This document shows, in pieces, positions 1 through 7,343 of a stretch of DNA of 16,199 nucleotides. Position 1 is the stretch's first letter; each line of letters opens with the position of its first letter. The stretch covers positions 1 to 16,199 of the forward strand of contig CAJTSP010000053.1 of assembly GCA_910578965.1 (NCBI GenBank), read 5' to 3'. The stretch comes from an uncultured Oscillospiraceae bacterium. Lineage in GTDB: Bacteria; Bacillota; Clostridia; Oscillospirales; Ruminococcaceae. The notes under the pieces were generated by a model. That model was not told where the DNA came from and did no database searches. It saw nothing but the letters and a program-made list of their open reading frames with translations. Both the position numbers and the translations under genes were made by a program.

Positions 1-20
1 CCGATGATAAAGGAGAAACC

Positions 21-1667
21 ATGAAAAACATCCGCATCCTGGACTGTACCCTCCGCGACGGCGGCCGGGTGATCGACTGCGCCTTTGCCGACGAGCAGAC
101 CCGCGACATCAGCCGCCGGCTGGCCGGCGCGGGCATCGAGATTGTGGAGCTGGGCTTTTTGCGTGACCCCGCCCGGGTCGAATACAAGGGCGGCAGCACT
201 TTTTTTACCCGAGCAGAGCAGTTGCGGCCCTTTGTTGTACCGGGTTCCGATACCCTGTTTGTGGCCTTTATCGATTACAGCCTTTACGATTTTTCTACCC
301 TTTCCCCCTGCGATGGCAGCTCGGTAACCGGGCTGCGGGTGGGCTTTACCAAGAAGGACCTGACCAAGCACCGAAAAGACCTTGTCCGCTGCCTAAGGCT
401 GGTCAAATCCCTGGGCTACCGGCTGTTTATACAGGGAGTCAACAGCCTGGGCTACTCGGACCGAGAGCTTTTGGATATTGTGGAGATGGTCAACGACATC
501 GGCCCGGACGGCTTTGGCATCGTGGACACCTACGGCGCCATGTACACCGAGGACGTCCAGCGCATCTATAGCCTTATCGACCATAACCTTGCTCCCAGCA
601 TCGCCATCGACTTCCACTCCCACAACAACTTCCAGCTCTCCTTCGCCTTCGCGCAGGAGGTCATCCGGCTTTCCGGCGACAGCCGGCCGCTGGTGCTGGA
701 CGCCACCTTAAACGGCATGGGCAAGTGCGCGGGCAACCTGAACACCGAGCTGATTGTGGACTATCTGGTGCGCAAAAAGCACCAGGATTATGACTTTGAC
801 GCCATCCTTGATTTGATCGACGAGTATATGTACCAGATCAAGGCCGAGCATCCCTGGGGGTACTCGATCCCGGCGGTGATGGCCGGCATTTACAAGAGCC
901 ACCCCAACAACGTGATTTATCTCACCGAAAAGTTTCGCCTTGCCACCAAGGACATCGAGCACATCATCTCGATGATCGACCCCGAAGTGCGCCAGCGGTA
1001 CGATTACGACAACATCCAGCGCCTCTACGCCGAGTACAACCACACCCGGGTGGACGACCGGGCCGTTTTGGATACGCTGGGGCAGGCGCTGCGCGGGCAG
1101 GAGCTGCTGCTTTTGCTGCCCGGCAAAAGCCTTGTGACCCACGAGCGGCAGATCGACGCCCTGATCGCCCAAAAGGACCCGGTGATCCTCTCAGTCAATT
1201 TTGTTACCGACAAGGGCCGGGCCGGGCGGCGGTTCGCCTTTTTTGGCAGCGAAAAGCGGTACAAAAAGTTTGCGGCCGCCCGCGAGGGCGCGGCCTGCAT
1301 CGTGGTTTCGAATATCGCGGGGGCCGGCGAGGGCGACCTTGTGGTGAACTACGAAAACTTGGTGGACCGGGCCAGCGGCATTGGCGGCGAGGAGTTTGAC
1401 AACACGATGGTGATGCTGCTGAACCTTTTGCGCCGGCTGGGCATGCGGCGGATGGACGTGGCCGGTTTTGACGGCTTTGCCCCGGCCGGCGAAAACTACT
1501 ACGACGAGGCCGCCTTTGACAAAAAGCGGTTTGCCGCCCGCTTTGCCGAGATCAATGCCAACATGTCCGCCCTTTTGCGGGAGTACGCCAAGAGCCTTGA
1601 CCGCCCCGACGACCTGCACTTTGTAACCCCCAGCCTCTACGCGCCGATCTTTGGCCAGCAGGCCTGA
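21..1667 (+). CDS. DRE-TIM (HMGL-like) aldolase-family protein with extra C-terminal domain
   Basis: This 548-residue cytoplasmic protein opens with a DRE-TIM metallolyase barrel, the fold of HMG-CoA lyase, isopropylmalate synthase and 4-hydroxy-2-oxovalerate aldolase. Visible signatures are DCTLRDGG at residues 8-15 (catalytic Arg12, metal-binding Asp13), the HSHNN motif at 199-203 (metal His199 and His201), and a Gly-rich DATLNGMGKCAGN stretch shortly after. The barrel probably ends near residue 300. Roughly residues 345-548 form a second domain I cannot name; it contains PGKS and a strand-rich stretch (VILSVNFV) that looks Rossmann-like. The start follows AAAGGAG at 9-15. The next gene is a KdsC-type phosphatase 53 nt downstream, so the likely role is C-C bond formation or cleavage on a keto-acid sugar precursor for a surface glycan. 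The family is clear; substrate and direction are inference. The upstream part of the operon lies outside the window. Confidence 0.85.
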   Translation: MKNIRILDCTLRDGGRVIDCAFADEQTRDISRRLAGAGIEIVELGFLRDPARVEYKGGSTFFTRAEQLRPFVVPGSDTLFVAFIDYSLYDFSTLSPCDGSSVTGLRVGFTKKDLTKHRKDLVRCLRLVKSLGYRLFIQGVNSLGYSDRELLDIVEMVNDIGPDGFGIVDTYGAMYTEDVQRIYSLIDHNLAPSIAIDFHSHNNFQLSFAFAQEVIRLSGDSRPLVLDATLNGMGKCAGNLNTELIVDYLVRKKHQDYDFDAILDLIDEYMYQIKAEHPWGYSIPAVMAGIYKSHPNNVIYLTEKFRLATKDIEHIISMIDPEVRQRYDYDNIQRLYAEYNHTRVDDRAVLDTLGQALRGQELLLLLPGKSLVTHERQIDALIAQKDPVILSVNFVTDKGRAGRRFAFFGSEKRYKKFAAAREGAACIVVSNIAGAGEGDLVVNYENLVDRASGIGGEEFDNTMVMLLNLLRRLGMRRMDVAGFDGFAPAGENYYDEAAFDKKRFAARFAEINANMSALLREYAKSLDRPDDLHFVTPSLYAPIFGQQA

Positions 1668-1720
1668 GGCCGCGGCAGGCGCTATCCTAAAAACATTCCA
1701 AAGCAAGGAGCGATCCCGGT

Positions 1721-2239
1721 ATGAACACCCCCTGCAAAACCACCGACGACCCCCGGAAGGCTGTGCGGCTGCTGGTGTTGGATGTCGACGGCACCCTCAC
1801 CGATGGCAAGATCTATATCGGCCCCGAGGGTGAAACCATGAAAGCCTTTGACATCAAGGACGGCTATGCCATTGCCCAACTGCTGCCCAAAGCCGGCATC
1901 CTGCCCGCCGTAATCACCGGGCGCAAAAGCCGGATCGTGGAGCAGCGGTGCGCCGAATTGGGCATCCGGCACCTCTACCAGGGGGTAATGGACAAGCCCG
2001 CCGCCTTTGCCCGGCTCTTGGTGGCCGCCGGCGAGGAACTGGGGCTGCCGCTCTCGGGCCAAAACGCCGCCTATATGGGGGACGACCTGGTGGATCTGCC
2101 CTGCATGCGGCTGTGCGCGGTGCGCGGTTGCCCGGCCGACGCGGTGGACGCGGTACGGGCCGAGTGCCAGTTTGTGAGCCGCAAAAGCGGAGGCGCGGGC
2201 GCGGCGCGGGAGTTCATCGAGTGGCTGCTTGCGCGGTGA
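1721..2239 (+). CDS. KdsC-type HAD phosphatase (3-deoxy sugar-acid 8-/9-phosphate phosphatase family)
   Basis: This 172-residue protein is a capless HAD phosphatase of the KdsC class, matching the family in length. All four HAD motifs are present: DVDGTLTDG at residues 21-29 (nucleophile Asp21, acid/base Asp23), Thr66 in ITGRKS, Lys92 in MDKPAA, and GDDLVD at 120-125 with the magnesium-binding aspartates. Characterised relatives dephosphorylate Kdo-8-phosphate or sialic/nonulosonic acid 9-phosphates before activation with CMP. A Gram-positive-like host makes true Kdo for lipopolysaccharide unlikely, so a nonulosonic or other 3-deoxy acid for a capsule or wall glycan is a better guess (inference). 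AAGGAG at 1705-1710 lies 10 nt before the ATG. The gene sits directly after the aldolase-like gene and is the last in its operon, with a terminator about 120 nt downstream. I leave the symbol empty because the substrate is unknown. Confidence 0.9.
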   Translation: MNTPCKTTDDPRKAVRLLVLDVDGTLTDGKIYIGPEGETMKAFDIKDGYAIAQLLPKAGILPAVITGRKSRIVEQRCAELGIRHLYQGVMDKPAAFARLLVAAGEELGLPLSGQNAAYMGDDLVDLPCMRLCAVRGCPADAVDAVRAECQFVSRKSGGAGAAREFIEWLLAR

Positions 2240-2359
2240 GCAGGCGCCCGCGCCCAAAAGCTTTCCGTTTACAGCCCGCCCGCTGATGGGGATGGAGCTT
2301 TGCCCGCCCTGCGCTCGCGTTCCAGGCACGCCCGCGGCGGCCGTATCCTGTGCGCCAAG

Positions 2360-2392
2360 GCCTTCATTTGCAGGGCAGATGAAGGCTTTTTT
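2360..2392 (+). terminator. Rho-independent terminator after the aldolase/KdsC-like operon
   Basis: A perfect 8-bp stem (GCCTTCAT at 2360-2367 with ATGAAGGC at 2379-2386) encloses an 11-nt loop and is followed at once by six T residues and, after ACT, more T. The upstream spacer from 2240 shows nothing else I can assign. The T tract overlaps the -35 box of the next promoter. Confidence 0.85.
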
Positions 2393-2418
2393 ACTTTTAT
2401 GCCGTTGTATGTTATAAT
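2390..2418 (+). promoter_or_regulatory. Sigma-A-type promoter for the glycan operon
   Basis: A perfect TATAAT lies at 2413-2418. With a 17-bp spacer, the -35 position (2390-2395) reads TTTACT, matching four of six consensus bases. Transcription would begin near 2425, leaving a leader of about 60 nt before the GTG start at 2485. The position directly after a terminator supports a new transcription unit. Confidence 0.75.
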
Positions 2419-2484
2419 GGCGTTGGATTTTGGGGCCTGGTTGCCGGGGGCCTGTTTTGCCTAAATCAAAGGAGGGGATGCGCC

Positions 2485-4629
2485 GTGCCGGCTGTCTGGG
2501 CCTTTTTGCAAAAGCACCGCCGGACGCTGTGCTGCGGCGGCCTTGTGCTGTTTTTGCTGGCCGTTTTGTTCTGCGTCTGGCTGGTGGAGGTGCGCCCCTG
2601 CGAGAGCAAGAGCCTGGCCGCCCGGCTGAACGACGCCTACGAAACCGCCACCCCGCCCATCCAAACCAGCGCCGTGCAGGAGTTTTGCGCCGACCAGCCC
2701 CTCACCGGCCTTGCCTTTGTGTTCTACCTCTCGGGCGGGCAGCCGGCCGGGGACCTGGACCTTGAACTTTACGACGCCGATACCGGGGCGCTGCTCTCGG
2801 CCAGCACCGGCCAGATGGCCAACCTGATCGAGGGGCAGTACATCGGCCTTGGGCTGGACACCCCGGTGCCGGCCGGCGCGGCCGCGCGCTACCGGCTGGT
2901 GCTGACCCCCCGCTACCAAAACGAGGCCCGGCTGGCGCTGGGCTGCAGCGCAACCCCCGCCCCCGCCTGGGGCGGCGCGCGTTTGCAGGCGGACGGGCAG
3001 GCCCAGGCCGGCTCGCTGGCCATCCTGGCCTCCACCCGCGTCATCGGCCGGTTTGTAAGCGTCTTTTACTGGGCCGTTTCGCTACTGCTGGTCGCGCTCT
3101 TGGCGGGAGGGTACTGGCTCCTCAGCGCCCGGCGCTGGCCGGCCCACCGGCTATACGCGGCGCTTTGCGTAAGCCTTGGCCTTGCGTTCTGCCTGGTGCT
3201 CCCCCCCTACGCCGCGCCGGACGAGCAGTTCCACATCAACCAGGCCTTTTCGGTGGCCAGCCGCATCGGTTCTTACCTCGATTTTGACGGCTGGCATCTG
3301 AGCCATGTTTCGCTCGTTAACAGCTTCCGCCGCCCGGGGGACGAAAACCCCGCCGTGCAGGACCAAAAAACCACCGTGTTTACCTGGCAGGCGGTGGCGG
3401 ACGGCCTTTTTACCCTCTCGCCCGACCGGTTTGGCGAGTATGTAGAGCACGAGGGCGACCTGCAGGCCGACATCAGCAACGAGCTTTACCTTGCCAGCGG
3501 GGTGGGGGTGCTTTTGGGCTTTGTATTGCGCCTGGGGTTTGTGCCCACCCTGTTTTTGGGGCGGCTGGCAAACCTTGCCGCCTTTGCGGCCCTTACCGCC
3601 CTTGCGGTAAAAAAGGCCCCCTTTGGCAAGCCGGTTTTTATGGCGGCCGGCCTTTTGCCCATGACCCTGCATCTGGCCGCCTCCTACAGCCGGGACAGCC
3701 TGCTTTTGGCCCTTAGCTTTTTGTACACCGCCCTTTGCCTGGATGCCGCCTTTGGCCCCTATCAGCGGCTGAACCGGCGGCAATTAGCCCTTGCGGCGGC
3801 GGTGGGGCTGCTGCTGGCCCCGGCCAAATCGGTCTACCTGCCGCTTTGCGCCCTCTGCCTTTTGATCCCGGCCGCCCGGCTGGGCCGGCGGGCGCGGGCA
3901 AAGCAGGCCGGCTTTTTGGCCTGCTGCCTTTTGGTGTTTGCCCTTTCCGGCGCGCGGTACCAGATCGCGGGCTTTCTAAGCGCCGCCTTGCCCGCCGGCG
4001 AGCCGGCCGCGGCCGCGCAGCAGGCCGAAGCCGAACAGCCCCCGGCCGCAGAGGACGGCCCCCGCGCCGCGGAGGGGCCGGGCGGCCTGCCTGCGGCCGA
4101 TTCGGTCTGCTTTTCGGCCTCCTATATCCTGGCCCATCCGGGGCTTACGGTGCAGTTGCTGGCCCGCTCGGCGGTACAGAACGCCGACCACTACCTTAAA
4201 ACCCTGGTGGGCGGCAGCCTGAGCTACTACAGCCTTGAGATCGCCTGGGGCTGGGTGGTCTGCTGCTACCTGCTGCTGGCCTTTGCCTGCCGCGCCCCCG
4301 CAGGGCCGCCCGGCGCGCCCCTGCCAAAAGCGGCGCTGGGCGGGCGGCTGCTGGCCGGGGGGCTGGCCCTTTGCTGCTGCGGCCTTGCGGTGCTGGGCTG
4401 CGTTAGCTGGACCCCCACCTACTACCAGACCATCTATGGTTTCCAGGGGCGGTACCTTTTGCCGGTGCTGCCCGCCGCCCTGCTGGCCCTCTGCCCCGCC
4501 GGGGCGTGGGACGGCCAAGCCGCCGGATCGCCTGAGGGTGCCCGACAGGCGGGCCGGCTGCTGCTGGGCTTTGCCGCCGTAAACACGGGGGTACTGCTCA
4601 ACGCCATGCTGGCCGTGATGGCGCGCTGA
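2485..4629 (+). CDS. DUF2142-family polytopic membrane protein
   Basis: This 714-residue protein resembles DUF2142 membrane proteins found in surface-polysaccharide loci and thought to be related to GT-C glycosyltransferases. An N-terminal membrane helix (about residues 16-36) is followed by an extracytoplasmic beta-rich region to about residue 185, then many hydrophobic helices. The PDEQFH motif at residues 245-250, just after a membrane helix, matches the acidic loop typical of the family and of GT-C enzymes. Around residues 500-541 a Pro/Ala/Glu-rich stretch (PPAAEDGP and similar) interrupts an otherwise ordered region and probably extends an external loop. The start is GTG, chosen because GGAGGGG at 2471-2477 lies 7 nt upstream. 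It is the first gene after the promoter at 2390-2418. A role in transferring or polymerising lipid-linked sugars outside the membrane is inference. Confidence 0.8.
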   Translation: MPAVWAFLQKHRRTLCCGGLVLFLLAVLFCVWLVEVRPCESKSLAARLNDAYETATPPIQTSAVQEFCADQPLTGLAFVFYLSGGQPAGDLDLELYDADTGALLSASTGQMANLIEGQYIGLGLDTPVPAGAAARYRLVLTPRYQNEARLALGCSATPAPAWGGARLQADGQAQAGSLAILASTRVIGRFVSVFYWAVSLLLVALLAGGYWLLSARRWPAHRLYAALCVSLGLAFCLVLPPYAAPDEQFHINQAFSVASRIGSYLDFDGWHLSHVSLVNSFRRPGDENPAVQDQKTTVFTWQAVADGLFTLSPDRFGEYVEHEGDLQADISNELYLASGVGVLLGFVLRLGFVPTLFLGRLANLAAFAALTALAVKKAPFGKPVFMAAGLLPMTLHLAASYSRDSLLLALSFLYTALCLDAAFGPYQRLNRRQLALAAAVGLLLAPAKSVYLPLCALCLLIPAARLGRRARAKQAGFLACCLLVFALSGARYQIAGFLSAALPAGEPAAAAQQAEAEQPPAAEDGPRAAEGPGGLPAADSVCFSASYILAHPGLTVQLLARSAVQNADHYLKTLVGGSLSYYSLEIAWGWVVCCYLLLAFACRAPAGPPGAPLPKAALGGRLLAGGLALCCCGLAVLGCVSWTPTYYQTIYGFQGRYLLPVLPAALLALCPAGAWDGQAAGSPEGARQAGRLLLGFAAVNTGVLLNAMLAVMAR

Positions 4630-4700
4630 ACCCGGCCCAAAGCGGGCAGGTTTTGCAACAGGCCAAAAACGCCGAGTTTAATGGCGCGCCGAACCCGGCC
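4618..4700 (+). repeat. Near-perfect 20-bp direct repeat flanking the gene junction
   Basis: The last codons and stop of the DUF2142 gene (ATGGCGCGCTGAACCCGGCC at 4618-4637) recur at 4681-4700 with one change (T to C, which removes the TGA). The copies are 63 bp apart. The simplest reading is a short local duplication or recombination scar in the 118-bp spacer; no mobile-element feature is visible. Confidence 0.7.
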
Positions 4701-4747
4701 GGGGAGCGGTTTCGCCCCGGCCGCACAAAAAGGAGTATCTTGCCGCA

Positions 4748-5812
4748 ATGCAAACATGTAAAGAGCTTCCCCTCATCATCCCCTCCCTCGAGCCGGACGA
4801 AAAGCTGCCCGCCCTGCTGGATGCCCTGCAAAAGGCGGGCATCTGCAACATTGTGCTGGTAGACGACGGCAGCGGGCCGGCCTACCGCCCCATTTTTGAC
4901 GAGGCCGAGCGCCGGTACGGTTGCACCGTGCTGCGCCATGCGGTGAACCTGGGCAAGGGCCGGGCGCTCAAAACGGCCTTCAACCACTGCCTGCTGGCCT
5001 ACCCGGACGCCCCCGGCTGCGTCACCGCCGATTCGGACGGGCAGCATACCCCGGAGTGTATCCTTTCCTGCATGCAGGCGCTTTGGGAGCACCCCGAAAT
5101 CCTGGTGCTGGGCTGCCGCGATTTTGACGTAGCCGGGGTACCTGCACGTTCGAGCTTTGGCAACAAGTGTACCCGCGCCATGTTCCGGCTGCTGATCGGG
5201 CTTTCGGTCACCGACACCCAAACCGGCCTGCGGGCCATCCCTGCCCGGTTTATGCGGGTTTTGCTCGGCACCAAGGGCGAGCGGTTTGAGTTTGAGTCCA
5301 ACATGCTCATCGACACCAAGGAGGCCGGGGTGCCCATCTTAGAGGTGCCCATCCGCACCGTGTATATTGAGGAAAACCGCTCCAGCCATTTTCATCCCAT
5401 CCGGGATTCGATGCGAGTCTATTCCATCTTTGGCAAATTCCTTTTTTCTTCCCTTTCCTCCAGCGTTCTGGACCTAGCTCTTTTCGGCCTTTTCTGCGGC
5501 ATGCTGCGGGGGACCGCAGGGCTTCCGGTGAGCTATATCGTCTTGTCTACCGTACTGGCCCGGCTGCTCTCGGCGGTGTATAACTATCTGCTCAACTACC
5601 GGGTAGTGTTTAAGAGCCGGGCCGGGCACGGCGGCGCGGCAGCCCGATACGCCTTTTTGGCAGCGGCGCAGATGCTTTGCAGCGCCCTGCTGGTAAAATG
5701 GCTGTTTGGCCTTGTGGGCGGCAGCGAGCTGCTGGTCAAGATTCCGGTAGACGTGCTGCTCTTTTTTATCAGCTTCCAGGTTCAGCGGGAGTTTGTATAC
5801 AAAAAGAAATAA
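4748..5812 (+). CDS. Family 2 glycosyltransferase fused to a GtrA-like membrane domain
   Basis: The 354-residue product joins two domains. Residues about 6-220 are a GT-A glycosyltransferase family 2 catalytic domain: LVDDGSG near residues 37-43 binds the nucleotide sugar and DSDGQH at 95-100 contains the metal-binding DXD. A VTDTQTGLRAIP segment and the RFEFESNML segment are typical of the dolichyl/polyprenyl-phosphate glycosyltransferase branch. Residues about 228-352 are a GtrA-like four-helix membrane domain, starting at FLFSSLSSSVLDL. GtrA proteins are associated with flipping undecaprenyl-phosphate-linked sugars, so one polypeptide could both charge and translocate the lipid carrier (inference). 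The start has AGGAG at 4731-4735, a slightly long 12-nt spacing. It lies in the same direction between DUF2142 and glycosyltransferase genes. Confidence 0.9.
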   Translation: MQTCKELPLIIPSLEPDEKLPALLDALQKAGICNIVLVDDGSGPAYRPIFDEAERRYGCTVLRHAVNLGKGRALKTAFNHCLLAYPDAPGCVTADSDGQHTPECILSCMQALWEHPEILVLGCRDFDVAGVPARSSFGNKCTRAMFRLLIGLSVTDTQTGLRAIPARFMRVLLGTKGERFEFESNMLIDTKEAGVPILEVPIRTVYIEENRSSHFHPIRDSMRVYSIFGKFLFSSLSSSVLDLALFGLFCGMLRGTAGLPVSYIVLSTVLARLLSAVYNYLLNYRVVFKSRAGHGGAAARYAFLAAAQMLCSALLVKWLFGLVGGSELLVKIPVDVLLFFISFQVQREFVYKKK

Positions 5813-6017
5813 TCCGTTTGCATACTACTGTTTGTTTTTAACTGGCCGGTCCGGCGCGGAGATAGGATGGGCCCCATGCGGGCGCTTCACCCCCCTTGGC
5901 GCTTTTGGGTACGGCTGCCCGCACCCGGCAGGCGGCCGTCCATCTACGCTACGCCGCCCCAGCCGAGCGGGTTTGGCCGTTTTGATTTTGTTTTGCGCGG
6001 GGAGGTGCCGCACCGGC

Positions 6018-7343
6018 GTGACCATCTGTTTTTTCAGCGCACAATATCTGCCCACGGTGGGCGGAGTGGAACGTTATACCTGGAACCTTGCGCGGCGGGT
6101 GACGGCGGCGGGGCACCGGGCCATTGTAGCCACCAGCGCCCTGCCCGGCCTGCCCGGGCGGGAGGAAACCGACGAAGGCATCCTTGTGCTGCGGCTGCCC
6201 GCTCTGCGGCTGATGGGCGGGCGGTTTCCGGTGGTTTGGCCGCTGGGCCGCGGCTTTGGCCGGCTTGCGGCCGGGCTTTGGGCCGAACAGCCGGACTTCT
6301 GCCTCATCCAGACCCGGTTTTATCCCCTGAGCCTCTGGGCGGCGCGGCAGGCGCGGCGGCGGGGCATCCCGGCCATTGTGGTGGACCACTCCACCAGCCA
6401 CATGCCCATGGGCAGCCCCCTTTTGAACCGGCTGGCCGCCCTGTATGAGCATGCCGCCTGCGCCTTTTTGCGCCGGCAGGGGCCGGCCTTTTACGGGGTA
6501 AGCGAGGCGGTGTGCGGCTGGCTGCGGCATTTTGGCCTCGCCCCGGCCGGCGCCCTGTACAACGCGGTGGACCCAGACGGGATCGCCCGGGCGATCGGGG
6601 AGGGCGGCGCGCCGGACAGCGCCCCGCAGACCCCGGCAGGCGCGCCGGGCAGCGCCTCAAAACCCGCAGACGCGCCCAAAAGCGCGCAGGCCCCGCAAGC
6701 CCCGGCAGCGGCCCCGGACGCCAGCCCGCAAAGCGCCCCGGCCGCCGGCTGGCGGCAGCGACTGGGCCTTGCGGCGGGGCAGAAACTGGTGGTGTTTGCC
6801 GGCCGGCTGATCCCCGAAAAGGGCGCGGGAGAGCTGATCGAGGCTTTTTGCCGTCTGCCGGCCGGCATGGCCGTGCTGGCGGTGGCGGGGGACGGCCCGA
6901 TGCTGCCGCGGCTGCGGCAAAGATGCCCCACCGGGGTGCGGCTGCTGGGCAGCCTGCCCCACGAGGATACCCTGCGGCTGATGGCTGCGGCCGACCTTTT
7001 CTGCCTGCCCACCCGGTACGCCGAGGGGTTTCCCACCACCCTTTTGGAGGCGGCGGGATGCGGCTGCGCCATCCTCTGCACCGACACGGCCGGCGCGGCC
7101 GAGCTTTTGCCAAACGAGGAGTACGGCCTGCGGCTGCCAAGCGCCGCGCCCGGGGTGTTGGCCCCGGCGCTGCAAAAGGCCCTCACAGAGGATGCCTGGC
7201 GGGGTGCAGCAGCCCAAAAGGCCAAAACCCGGCTGTGCGAACGCTTTACCTGGGATGCCGTGGCCGCCAGCCTGCTAAAGATTGCCGGGGCGGCCTGCCC
7301 GCAGCCGGGCACACAAAACGCCCCACAGGAGGATGCCGGATGA
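6018..7343 (+). CDS. Family 4 glycosyltransferase with Pro/Ala-rich interdomain insert
   Basis: From the GTG at 6018 the product has 441 residues and begins with the usual GT4 N-terminus (an FFSAQYLPTVGGVERY segment), preceded by GGGGAGG at 5999-6005. The frame stays open back to an ATG at 5793 inside the previous gene, but those 75 extra residues are composition-biased and precede a complete domain, so I reject that start. The C-terminal GT-B domain carries VVFAGRLIPEKG and the EX7E motif (Glu336 and Glu344 in EGFPTTLLE), which binds the donor nucleotide sugar. Between the two Rossmann domains, residues about 194-241 form a low-complexity Ala/Pro/Ser/Lys stretch absent from ordinary members, explaining the extra length. 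It probably adds a sugar from an NDP donor to a lipid-linked acceptor at the cytoplasmic membrane face. The 205-nt spacer before it shows no clear promoter or terminator. Confidence 0.85.
   Translation: MTICFFSAQYLPTVGGVERYTWNLARRVTAAGHRAIVATSALPGLPGREETDEGILVLRLPALRLMGGRFPVVWPLGRGFGRLAAGLWAEQPDFCLIQTRFYPLSLWAARQARRRGIPAIVVDHSTSHMPMGSPLLNRLAALYEHAACAFLRRQGPAFYGVSEAVCGWLRHFGLAPAGALYNAVDPDGIARAIGEGGAPDSAPQTPAGAPGSASKPADAPKSAQAPQAPAAAPDASPQSAPAAGWRQRLGLAAGQKLVVFAGRLIPEKGAGELIEAFCRLPAGMAVLAVAGDGPMLPRLRQRCPTGVRLLGSLPHEDTLRLMAAADLFCLPTRYAEGFPTTLLEAAGCGCAILCTDTAGAAELLPNEEYGLRLPSAAPGVLAPALQKALTEDAWRGAAAQKAKTRLCERFTWDAVAASLLKIAGAACPQPGTQNAPQEDAG

Noticed and set aside
5793..6017. Extended N-terminus of the GT4 gene starting inside the previous gene
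   Set aside because: The 75 added residues are composition-biased, overlap the upstream coding end, and precede a complete GT4 N-terminus at GTG 6018 that has its own ribosome binding site.
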